In this document: piece after piece, positions 1 through 6,467 of the stretch | Layout: each line of letters opens with the position of its first letter | How positions within the stretch are numbered: the first letter of the stretch is position 1 | NCBI GenBank assembly: GCA_964564905.1 | Contig: CAZMCI010000034.1 | Location: 1-10,811 of the forward strand | Length of the DNA stretch: 10,811 nt | Direction: 5' to 3' | Origin: B75-G9 sp964564905 | Lineage (GTDB): Archaea > Hadarchaeota > Hadarchaeia > Hadarchaeales > Hadarchaeaceae | Made by a program: the position numbers and the translations under genes | The notes under the pieces: generated by a model | Database searches by the model: none | What the model saw: the letters and a program-made list of their open reading frames with translations, nothing else | What the model was told of the DNA's origin: nothing

Positions 1-2
1 CC

Positions 3-1094
3 ATTCCAGAGAGCAGCTGGGATTCCATGGCAATTGGCTATAAATGGTCGGATTATGGCGGTGTCAAATTTCTCTCACCTGCTGGAAGCACAGACTTCTT
101 GGCTTACCTGTACCAGTTTCCTGCGGCCTGGATAGACTTCAGGGAAAAGCATGATGGGTATGCGAACTACTGGCAGAACGCAATAGCAGCCTTGGAGGCC
201 AACCGTGAATTCTGTTTGGAACAAAGTGCTAATAATGGTTGGGTTCCCCTCTGGGGCTTTACAGCAAATAACGGCAAAAACGGCACATATCTGGGCTACA
301 GGGACACATTCGATGGAACCGTGGCCCCCTCGGCTGTCGCGGCTTCCATACCGTTCATTCCCGAGTTCGCGATTCCAATGCTGAAAGCGATGTACACGGA
401 TTACCATGCCCAAATTTGGAAGGAATATGGATTTGTGGACGCTTTCAATCCGAACCAAGGTTGGTATGACACCGATTACATAGGGATTGACCAGGGCAAT
501 ATGGTCCTGCTGATGGAAGCTTTCAGAAGCGGGCTCGTCTGGGATGAGTTCATGCAAGTTTCTTATGTGAGGGATGGATTAAGCAAAGCAGGTTTCGTAG
601 ATGGGTTTCATACCGACGGGGAAGGGTTCATACGGGATTGGTTGGTTATAGGTCCCTTCGGCTCCAGCGAAGAGGAAGCGTTTCAAACTGATTTCATTGG
701 AGAGACAACCATCACCGTTTCTCCAAAGGCGGGGGATGTGGCAGGCGGGAAAATTTGGAAGGAATATCACTCCGCGTTTGGACACCCGACATCCAACTTC
801 ATAGACCTCTACCGGGTGTTTCAGCCTAACGAAAACGTGGGTGCATATGCGTTTGTTACGGTGGTTTCGGATAGTTACAAAGTCCTCAGGCTGAAGGTGG
901 GAAGTGACGACGCTATCAAGGTGTGGGTAAACAATGAGCTTGTTCACAGCAACCACGTGGCGAGAGGCGCCGCGGAAGATCAGGACGTGATTCAGAATGT
1001 AGTCCTCAACCCAGGATCAAACAAGGTGCTGGTAAAGGTCACCAATGCATACGGTGGGTGGGGATTCTACTTACGTTTCACAGATTTCGCATAA
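3..1094 (+). CDS. Glucoamylase-like (PF10091 / GH144-type) protein with C-terminal beta-sandwich module, 5' partial
   Basis: The reading frame is open to the window edge. The codons before the ATG at 27 (from position 3: I P E S S W D S) align with PPESWD in the larger paralogue at 2153-5047, so 27 is an internal Met and the gene begins outside the window. The first ~190 residues after that Met are the C-terminal half of a PF10091 alpha/alpha-barrel: AWIDFREKHDGYANY, FDGTVAPSAVAASIPF, WKEYGFVDAFNPN, YIGIDQG, then LVWDEFM. About 150 residues of predicted beta structure follow (WLVIGPF, SDDAIKVWVNNELVHSN, NPGSNKVLVKVTNAYGGWGF), resembling the jelly-roll accessory modules common on secreted glycosidases. 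No C-terminal membrane segment is visible. Two residues I remember as family signatures differ: the His of QYSHAW is Ala (codon 123-125) and the Asp of LTAxD is Asn (codon 270-272). Activity could therefore be altered. The likely role is extracellular glucan cleavage or binding; the family call is strong and the substrate is inferred. Confidence 0.85.
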   Translation: MPESSWDSMAIGYKWSDYGGVKFLSPAGSTDFLAYLYQFPAAWIDFREKHDGYANYWQNAIAALEANREFCLEQSANNGWVPLWGFTANNGKNGTYLGYRDTFDGTVAPSAVAASIPFIPEFAIPMLKAMYTDYHAQIWKEYGFVDAFNPNQGWYDTDYIGIDQGNMVLLMEAFRSGLVWDEFMQVSYVRDGLSKAGFVDGFHTDGEGFIRDWLVIGPFGSSEEEAFQTDFIGETTITVSPKAGDVAGGKIWKEYHSAFGHPTSNFIDLYRVFQPNENVGAYAFVTVVSDSYKVLRLKVGSDDAIKVWVNNELVHSNHVARGAAEDQDVIQNVVLNPGSNKVLVKVTNAYGGWGFYLRFTDFA

Positions 1095-1132
1095 AAAATG
1101 AAAAATTACCCCCGGGTTCCTTACGGGTTTTT
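1093..1132. terminator. Bidirectional T-tract terminator between convergent genes
   Basis: The 67-bp gap between the two converging stops holds T-tracts for both directions. For the plus-strand gene, a short stem CCCG (1111-1114) / CGGG (1124-1127) is followed at once by TTTTT (1128-1132). For the minus-strand gene, the A-runs at 1101-1105 and 1093-1098 read as T5 and T6. Archaeal RNA polymerase terminates mainly on T-rich runs, so both transcripts plausibly end here. The 4-bp stem is weak and may be incidental. Confidence 0.5.
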
Positions 1133-1161
1133 ATCGGTGGCCGCTGGTGTGTTACGTTGAG

Positions 1162-1974
1162 TTAGACAAACGCGATCCAGTCTATGTACAAAGAGCCACT
1201 GACTCCAGCGGTTCCGCCTTCAAAAATTATGTTTAATTGTCTTAGATCGCTGAGGTTCAAATTCGACCCGGAGGTGAACTCGCTCAGCGGAATGGTTATC
1301 TCTTCCCAAGTAGTCCCAACATTTCTGTGAACGCTGGCGTTATGTGAGAGGGTGTTGTTGTGTACATCTTCGTTGCTGAGGGTTCCGATGTTTTCGGGTG
1401 CGACACCGAACAGCTCTTCAGCAAGCTGAGCTGGGGTCTTGCCGTATGCCTGTTGGGCGTTGGTGGAGGACGACTGAGTGAATACGAGTTGAGCTGCTTG
1501 AGCATCGGAGAACTGAAGCGTGTCCTGTAGTTCGATCTTGAACTGCATCTGACCGTCTGCCCTCACTGCCATCCTTAACTCACTTCGTCCGCTGACGTCG
1601 TACCCGTTTCCTATGCTCACCGAGATCGGCTCAGTGGATATGTCGCCAGGAACCATAAAGCTCCAGTACCCGCTCCATGCGCCTTGAGGAACATCGACAG
1701 TAAATTTCAACGCAGATCCCTCACCTACTTGCACGAACTCGAAATTGTTGAGGTCTGGAGGATAGCCGCCCATCATTCCAGCACTTGTATTCGAGAAGTT
1801 CGATCCCAAGCTTTGGTCGTCGAAGTCATCGAATATCAGCGCCCCCTCAGGTGTCGAAATCGGAGCACCAACACCAGGGGCACCACCAGAGAGGAGAAGT
1901 ACCGTTGCAGCCACCACTGCTATTACCACGATTATTCCGACCACCGCTGGCAGACCAAGACCTCTCGTTTCCAT
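1162..1974 (-). CDS. Membrane-anchored carbohydrate-binding-like protein with pilin-like N-terminus
   Basis: This 270-aa protein starts at ATG 1974. Residues 4-28 (TRGLGLPAVVGIIVVIAVV and on) form one hydrophobic helix after a single Arg-Gly. The pattern resembles archaeal type IV pilin/class III signal sequences, which are cut after the Gly, although a simple membrane anchor would look similar. A Gly/Pro-rich linker (29-44) leads to a beta-rich domain starting ALIFDDFDDQSLGSNFSN and ending TTWEEITIPLSEF...LRQLNIIFEG...GSLYIDWIAF. That order is typical of CBM11/CIA30-like galactose-binding-fold modules. Residues ~151-220 interrupt the fold with a Gln/Ala/Ser/Asn-rich insert. Several N-x-S/T sequons (NFS, NTS, NNT, NAS, NLS) suit an exported archaeal glycoprotein. 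No catalytic motif is seen. It sits between two glucanase-like genes and shares the divergent promoter region with the larger one, so a surface glucan-binding role is inferred. Confidence 0.75.
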   Translation of the reverse strand: METRGLGLPAVVGIIVVIAVVAATVLLLSGGAPGVGAPISTPEGALIFDDFDDQSLGSNFSNTSAGMMGGYPPDLNNFEFVQVGEGSALKFTVDVPQGAWSGYWSFMVPGDISTEPISVSIGNGYDVSGRSELRMAVRADGQMQFKIELQDTLQFSDAQAAQLVFTQSSSTNAQQAYGKTPAQLAEELFGVAPENIGTLSNEDVHNNTLSHNASVHRNVGTTWEEITIPLSEFTSGSNLNLSDLRQLNIIFEGGTAGVSGSLYIDWIAFV

Positions 1975-2005
1975 TTTATCCCGTATTAGCCTTGTTCGCG
2001 ACGCC

Positions 2006-2013
2006 TTTTAAAT
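2006..2013 (-). promoter_or_regulatory. TATA box for the 270-aa surface protein
   Basis: Read on the minus strand this is ATTTAAAA, centred about 36 nt upstream of ATG 1974. With the usual archaeal spacing of 25-27 nt from TATA centre to transcript start, the leader would be about 10 nt. No strong Shine-Dalgarno motif lies in that leader, which fits near-leaderless translation. Confidence 0.55.
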
Positions 2014-2045
2014 CAGTCCAAAAATTCCGTCTGTTCCGCTATTTG

Positions 2046-2066
2046 TCGGATAGTTTAAATATCCGA
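2046..2066. promoter_or_regulatory. Palindromic candidate operator around a TTTAAA core
   Basis: A perfect 7-bp inverted repeat, TCGGATA (2046-2052) and TATCCGA (2060-2066), flanks the spacer GTTTAAA. The spacer and right arm also read as a TATA-like TTTAAATA (2054-2061). The site lies midway in the divergent intergenic region, upstream of the proximal TATA boxes of both genes. Its size suits a dimeric archaeal repressor or activator, for example a sugar-responsive TrmB-type protein. No regulator gene is in the window and the assignment is inference. Confidence 0.45.
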
Positions 2067-2113
2067 TTTTCGAGGTCCCAGGGGGTCTGCTTCTCCGCTC
2101 CAGTACAGCGAGG

Positions 2114-2121
2114 TTTTAAAT
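2114..2121 (+). promoter_or_regulatory. TATA box of the large glucanase-like gene
   Basis: TTTTAAAT, preceded by the purines GAGG, resembles a BRE/TATA pair. Its centre is 35 nt before GTG 2153 but only ~9 nt before the upstream in-frame TTG at 2126. A transcript starting 25-27 nt after the TATA centre (about 2143-2145) would exclude TTG 2126. This is why GTG 2153 is preferred as the start. Confidence 0.6.
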
Positions 2122-2152
2122 CTCCTTGATACAAAATGTCGGAGTTGGTGCT

Positions 2153-5047
2153 GTGTCCGGACCGAGAAAAAAATTGAATAAAAGAGGAGTGGTGCTGGCG
2201 GCACTAGCTATAGTTTTGATGGGTTCACTGACGGTGTTCTATTTCGGCTCACAGGGTCGGAGGTTATTGCTTCTTGTGGAGGATCCCTCTGGCGACGATT
2301 ACGGTCCCGGAACATACACATATCCGGTGGATTACACTTTCAGGCTGGAAAACTTCGGCAAGAGGGAAACGTTTGACGTGGTCCGATTTGCGGTGTACGA
2401 TGAAGGGGAAAGCTTGGCTTTCGAGTACGGGATCTCTCAACCGATAGTCGATCCGTGGAGCGGAGATCAAACAAAGCTCTATGACATAAGCCTCCAGGCG
2501 GTGGATATATACATAGATAACGGTTCTCCCGGAGGAAATACGGAGACGATTTTCGACAGGACGGTTCCGGGAAATTTGGAGAAAAACCCGAACGGAACCA
2601 TAAACGCGGTAATAGAGGAAGAAAGCGCGTGGGAGTATGCGATAAGGGCGCACGGATGGGACGTGAACGTCTTCAAGACACCCACTGGCGAAAATAACGG
2701 CAAAATGGATGTTGGAAGCGTGGCAGTGGAGAAAGAAGAAGGAATCATAACCGTGAGGGTGCCGAAGTCCGCTGTTGGATCTCCAACTCCCGATTGGAGG
2801 ATTACAACGTTTATGTTCGGCGTGGACTATGGAAATGCTCGTGTAGTGGATGCCCATGCGTCAAGCTGGCATTTTGGGGGTGGGAGGGGGGACGACTCCG
2901 ATCCGAACATAATAGACCTGATAGTTCCACCTGGGCGAACCCAAGAGGAAATCCTCGATTTCGAGGAATCTTCCCCGGTGGTTCTTCCTGGCATACCTTT
3001 GAGTTCGGGGACGTACGCCTCCGAGAAGGGCACGGTTTCGGTGAGCGTGGAGAGCACAGCTCTCGATGTTTCGAATATCCCACCCATCGACAACGTGCTT
3101 GACGAGATAGTCAGAAGAGGGGTGCTTTATTTCTGGGAGATGGCTGACGAAAATACCGGCCTGGTGAGGGACACGACAAAATATCCCACTGAGGAGTTTC
3201 CGGCGAGTACAGCTGCCACCGGCTTTGGTCTCACAGCTCTCGTCATCGGAGCTGAGCGCGGGTGGCTGGACAACGACGCAGTCTACGAACGGGTCTTGAC
3301 GACGCTGAACAGCTTTTATGACAATACAGCCGAGAACGAGAACGATCTGGTGGTTGATGGGAAAAACGGATTTTTCTACCACTTCATCCGCATGTCGACT
3401 GGGGAGCGATGGGAACCGGCAAAGCTGAACAAGCCCGGGGAGAGTTCGGAGCTTTCCACCATAGACACGGCCCTGCTTCTAGCAGGCGCGCTGACCGCCG
3501 GGGAGTATTACAAGGGAACGGATGTGGAAAACTTGGCCAAGGGAATTTACGAACAAGTCGACTGGTCCTGGATGCTGGCAGAGGACAACACCCTGTATCA
3601 CGGTTGGACTCCGGAGAGGGGATACCTACCAAATAGGTGGGAATATTACTCCGAGGCCATGCTGCTCTACTTGTTGGCGGTGGGCTCTCCAACCCATCCG
3701 ATACCCCCGGAAAGCTGGGATGCTTGGGAGAGGCCACTGACGAAGATGGGAACCACTTCCATGTACATAATGTCCCCTCCGGAAAGTCTCTTCACATACC
3801 AGTACTCTCATGCGTGGGTGGACTTTAGAGATAAGCATGACCATTATGCAAATTACTTCCAGAACTCGATAAATGCAACCCGCAATAACAGAAATTTTGT
3901 TATATGGGTGGCTATCAACAGTCCGAGCGACAAATATCTGGCGTTCGATGATGATGTGTGGGGACTGACCGCCGGAGACGCACCCTGTACGAAGACGGGG
4001 TACAAGAATTACGGAGCACATCTGGGAGGATACGACGGGACCATACATCCATACGGAATGGTGGCTTCCATGCCGTTTGTGCCGGAACTCTCCAAGAGCG
4101 GTATAGAAAATGGATTGCTCTCGAGGTACGGCCGGGAGATATGGAGAGAGTACGGATTCACCAGCGGGTTCAACCCAGATGTGGACTGGTATTCCCATGA
4201 TTACACCGGAATAGATGTGGGGATACAGGTGCTGATGGTTCAGAACTATCTCGATAACTTCGTATGGAATATTTTCATGAAAAATGAGTACGTGCGGCGG
4301 GCAATGGATCTAGTTGGTTTTGAGAACGGCCAGCTGGAGGGTAACAGGGCGGTTACTCCCGAATACGAAAACGAATACCTCACACCCACGGAGACACCCG
4401 AGGCCGCCGCGGTTGGGGCGCCGGCCTCAGTTGCGGTCGACGGAATCATCCAAGAGTGGAACGATGCGAAGTGGTACGAGGTGAGCGCTTCAGATATCGT
4501 GCTGGGATCGATTCGTATGGATATAGAAAATGTGGGTGGGAGGTTCTCCGCCATGTGGGATGAAACGAATTTGTACCTCGTGGCTGACGTGACCGATACC
4601 ATTCTCGTCTCAAATATAGAACCGGATGACCTTCACAGCTTCTACAGGACCGACAGCATAGAGTTTTACATCCAGCCCGATCGTTTCATACCCGATGCCG
4701 GAGGGATATTCAAGATAGCCGCGATACCGTTTGATACGGACGGAAATCCCCAGGCGGTCAGGCACGAGGATACGAACCCAGGGCCGATATCGAGCGTCGC
4801 TCCGGAGGTGCAGGTAGCCTCGAGCGAGACCTCCACAGGGTATATAATGGAAATCGCGATCCCCTGGAAGTACTTGAACGTAGATCCGGACTCCGGGGAT
4901 AAGCTTGGATTCACCTTCACCATTCACAACACATATTTCACCGATGCTGAGCCGGGCGAATACGTTAGGACGGGGATGCTTTCCTGGACTCCGGTACCCG
5001 TGGTGTGGACCAGACCGTCCACCTGGGGAATACTGACGCTGGAGTGA
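2153..5047 (+). CDS. Large surface-anchored glucoamylase-like (PF10091 / GH144-type) glucanase with CBM9-like domain
   Basis: The preferred start is GTG 2153 (964 aa); an in-frame TTG at 2126 would add nine residues but lies in the promoter. Order of parts: hydrophobic anchor ~12-32; a module ~35-261 with DPSGDDYGPGTYTYP, FDVVRFAVYDEGE and SLQAVDIYIDNG, matching the glucodextranase C-terminal-like fold (PF09985); PF10091/GH144-type domain ~311-722; TPTETPEAAA linker ~743; CBM9-like domain ~759-964 (VDGIIQEWNDAKW, DSIEFYIQPDR, IMEIAIPWKYL). The catalytic domain keeps GVLYFWEMADENTGLV, STAATGFGLTALVIGAERGW, NGFFYHF, ELSTIDTALLLAGAL (E433, D438), YSEAMLLYLLAVGSPTHP, QYSHAW (H553) and LTAGD (D609). 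Departures from my remembered consensus are GIDVG for GIDQG and Gln697 where MIEN has Glu. Characterised relatives are GH144 endo-beta-1,2-glucanases. Extracellular endo-cleavage of a glucan is inferred; the importer genes start ~50 bp downstream. Confidence 0.88.
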   Translation: MSGPRKKLNKRGVVLAALAIVLMGSLTVFYFGSQGRRLLLLVEDPSGDDYGPGTYTYPVDYTFRLENFGKRETFDVVRFAVYDEGESLAFEYGISQPIVDPWSGDQTKLYDISLQAVDIYIDNGSPGGNTETIFDRTVPGNLEKNPNGTINAVIEEESAWEYAIRAHGWDVNVFKTPTGENNGKMDVGSVAVEKEEGIITVRVPKSAVGSPTPDWRITTFMFGVDYGNARVVDAHASSWHFGGGRGDDSDPNIIDLIVPPGRTQEEILDFEESSPVVLPGIPLSSGTYASEKGTVSVSVESTALDVSNIPPIDNVLDEIVRRGVLYFWEMADENTGLVRDTTKYPTEEFPASTAATGFGLTALVIGAERGWLDNDAVYERVLTTLNSFYDNTAENENDLVVDGKNGFFYHFIRMSTGERWEPAKLNKPGESSELSTIDTALLLAGALTAGEYYKGTDVENLAKGIYEQVDWSWMLAEDNTLYHGWTPERGYLPNRWEYYSEAMLLYLLAVGSPTHPIPPESWDAWERPLTKMGTTSMYIMSPPESLFTYQYSHAWVDFRDKHDHYANYFQNSINATRNNRNFVIWVAINSPSDKYLAFDDDVWGLTAGDAPCTKTGYKNYGAHLGGYDGTIHPYGMVASMPFVPELSKSGIENGLLSRYGREIWREYGFTSGFNPDVDWYSHDYTGIDVGIQVLMVQNYLDNFVWNIFMKNEYVRRAMDLVGFENGQLEGNRAVTPEYENEYLTPTETPEAAAVGAPASVAVDGIIQEWNDAKWYEVSASDIVLGSIRMDIENVGGRFSAMWDETNLYLVADVTDTILVSNIEPDDLHSFYRTDSIEFYIQPDRFIPDAGGIFKIAAIPFDTDGNPQAVRHEDTNPGPISSVAPEVQVASSETSTGYIMEIAIPWKYLNVDPDSGDKLGFTFTIHNTYFTDAEPGEYVRTGMLSWTPVPVVWTRPSTWGILTLE

Positions 5048-5064
5048 CCCCTCGACCACCAATG

Positions 5065-5073
5065 TTTTTAAAT
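5065..5073 (+). promoter_or_regulatory. TATA box of the sugar-binding protein gene
   Basis: TTTTTAAAT is centred 27 nt upstream of GTG 5096, the classical archaeal TATA-to-transcript-start distance. The mRNA would begin at or next to the start codon. No Shine-Dalgarno sequence is seen between 5074 and 5095, so translation is probably leaderless. The transporter operon therefore has its own promoter, although read-through from the upstream glucanase gene is possible. Confidence 0.65.
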
Positions 5074-5095
5074 CACTTGTGCTTAAGATGGAACG

Positions 5096-6370
5096 GTGCC
5101 GTCCGTGGGGTTAAATGAAGACGGAAAGCTGGGTCCAAAGATACTAGGTCTTTTTGTCCTCATCATCCTGTTTGGAGCCGGATTGGTTTTCATGATGCCT
5201 TCGGCTTACGGCGATGTCATGGTTTATCATTACTGGACCTCCGGCACAGATAAGGAGGCGATGGAAACGCTGGCGAGCTCATTTGAGGAGAATACGGGGA
5301 TCTCGTTGGATCTGAATGCGTTCACAGGATACCAGGACAAGATATCATTGGTGATCGACTCCAATCCTCCTGATCTCGCTGCCCACTGGTTTAACAAATA
5401 TTACGAAAACTACGCGCTCAGAGGTTCGCTTCTGGACCTGACCGACTTTTGGGCGGAGGAGGGTCTGGATGATGTCTTTCCGCAGAAGGTCGCTAAGCTG
5501 GTTGAGGTCAACGGGAGGAAATACGGGGTTCCACTGGATATACACTGGGAGGGAGGGGTGGTTCTTTACAACCTCCGCGTGTTCGGTGAGCTCGGTTTGA
5601 GCGTTCCTCATACTTGGGAGGAATTTCAGACCACACTTCAGACGTTAAAGGCAAACGGAGTTGAGCACCCAATAGCCATGGGATTTGCGGATGCATGGCC
5701 CAGAGATATGGTGTTCACCGCAATCTTTGCAGCAGTCGCCGGTCCAGATTTCTATCTCGGTTTGGCGAACGGGGAAAACAGCTGGACGGATGCTCCCGTG
5801 CAAGAAGCCTTTGAGATTTACCGGCAGTGGGTGGAAAATGGATATTTCGACCCCTCAGCTCCCGGACTGGACTGGGAGGAGGCGCTGAACACTTTCATCA
5901 ACGGTGAAACAGCGATATATTTCATGGGAGACTGGGCCGCCACCGCCCTGAAGAAGATAGGATGGCAGCCCAACGTCGATTACTACGTGGATTTCATCCC
6001 AGCAAAGCCAGGGATCGAGCAGTTTGGAATCCCAGACGTGGAGGGATTTGTGATACCGAGCAAAGCGAATAACGTGGAGGGAGCGAAGGAGTTTTTGAAA
6101 TTTATGGCTAGGGCCGACGCGCAGATCGCATTTGCATCGATAAAGGGAAGCATTTCTCCCCATTCGAACGCGCAGATTCAGACGTATGGTGACAACATCC
6201 AAATTTCCATGTGGCAGAAAGCCGAAAGCTGGGATTGGGCGCTTCCGTTGATGTGGTACTTTCCCCAATCGGTCAGGAACGTCTTTGGGGACAAGATGTA
6301 CGAGATATGGTCCGACCCGACAGGTGTGGACATAGCCAGCATATGCGCGGAGATCCAGCAAGCGGTCTAA
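5096..6370 (+). CDS. ABC transporter sugar-binding protein (family 1, CUT1-type)
   Basis: This 424-aa protein starts with GTG. A short charged N-terminus precedes a hydrophobic helix (residues ~14-36) ending MMPSAYG-DV, which could be a signal peptide or a retained anchor. No lipobox Cys is present. The mature part begins VMVYHYWTSGTDKEAMETLASSFEENTGISLDL, typical of SBP_bac_1/MalE-like proteins, and continues with DLAAHWFN, GRKYGVPLDIHWEGGVVLYN, PHTWEEFQTTLQTLKANG, FINGETAIYFMGDW and DVEGFVIPSKANNVEGAKEFLKFMA. Trp and Tyr are frequent (HYW, SWDWALPLMWYFPQS), as expected for stacking on sugar rings. It should bind oligosaccharides outside the membrane and deliver them to the two permeases that follow. 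The ligand cannot be read from sequence; oligosaccharides made by the adjacent glucanases are the natural candidate. Confidence 0.9.
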   Translation: MPSVGLNEDGKLGPKILGLFVLIILFGAGLVFMMPSAYGDVMVYHYWTSGTDKEAMETLASSFEENTGISLDLNAFTGYQDKISLVIDSNPPDLAAHWFNKYYENYALRGSLLDLTDFWAEEGLDDVFPQKVAKLVEVNGRKYGVPLDIHWEGGVVLYNLRVFGELGLSVPHTWEEFQTTLQTLKANGVEHPIAMGFADAWPRDMVFTAIFAAVAGPDFYLGLANGENSWTDAPVQEAFEIYRQWVENGYFDPSAPGLDWEEALNTFINGETAIYFMGDWAATALKKIGWQPNVDYYVDFIPAKPGIEQFGIPDVEGFVIPSKANNVEGAKEFLKFMARADAQIAFASIKGSISPHSNAQIQTYGDNIQISMWQKAESWDWALPLMWYFPQSVRNVFGDKMYEIWSDPTGVDIASICAEIQQAV

Positions 6371-6392
6371 AAGGGACTTTGCCCGTTCCTTT
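6370..6392 (+). other. RNA stem-loop after the sugar-binding protein gene
   Basis: AAAGGGAC (6370-6377) pairs with GTTCCTTT (6385-6392), one pair being G-U, around a 7-nt loop. It begins in the stop codon of the binding-protein gene. A second, weaker hairpin CCGGTGG (6398-6404) with CC/ACCGG (6412-6419, one bulged T) follows. Hairpins after the binding-protein gene of CUT1 operons often hold up mRNA decay or lower downstream expression; that role here is inferred. Confidence 0.45.
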
Positions 6393-6424
6393 AGCAACCG
6401 GTGGACCACCCCCTACCGGCGGTG

Positions 6425-6464
6425 AGGTTAAAAGAGAGGAGTACCATCACTAAAAAGAGTTGGT
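6425..6464 (+). promoter_or_regulatory. Possible internal promoter and leader before the first permease gene
   Basis: The 97-bp gap before the permease contains AGGTTAAAAG (6425-6434), a TATA-like stretch centred about 37 nt before GTG 6468. GAGTTGGT (6457-6464) lies 11 nt before the start codon. The same pair of elements, AGGTTTTAAA and GAGTTGGT, stands at nearly the same spacing before GTG 2153. The repetition supports a functional leader, perhaps for co-regulation, but two short matches could arise by chance. Confidence 0.4.
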
Positions 6465-6467
6465 AGT

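Noticed and set aside
27..29. ATG at 27 as the true start of the first gene
   Set aside because: The frame stays open to the window edge and the eight residues before it align with the interior of the paralogue at 2153-5047, so the gene is cut by the window.
866..875. TCGGATAGTT in the first gene, identical to ten bases of the palindrome at 2046-2066
   Set aside because: It lies inside coding sequence (Ser-Asp-Ser), lacks the second arm and has no nearby promoter, so it is taken as chance.
2126..2128. TTG at 2126 as the start of the large glucanase-like gene
   Set aside because: It lies only ~9 nt after the TATA centre, upstream of any expected transcript start. GTG 2153 fits the promoter better. 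It remains possible if a more distal promoter near 2054 is used.
1684..2129. Plus-strand open frames across the 270-aa gene and the promoter region
   Set aside because: Their translations are Arg/Ser/His-rich with no domain or hydrophobic pattern. The minus-strand frame has a clear anchor and beta-sandwich, so these are shadows.
2861..3382. Minus-strand open frame of 173 codons inside the large glucanase-like gene
   Set aside because: It lies antisense to strongly conserved catalytic-domain sequence and has no recognisable features of its own.
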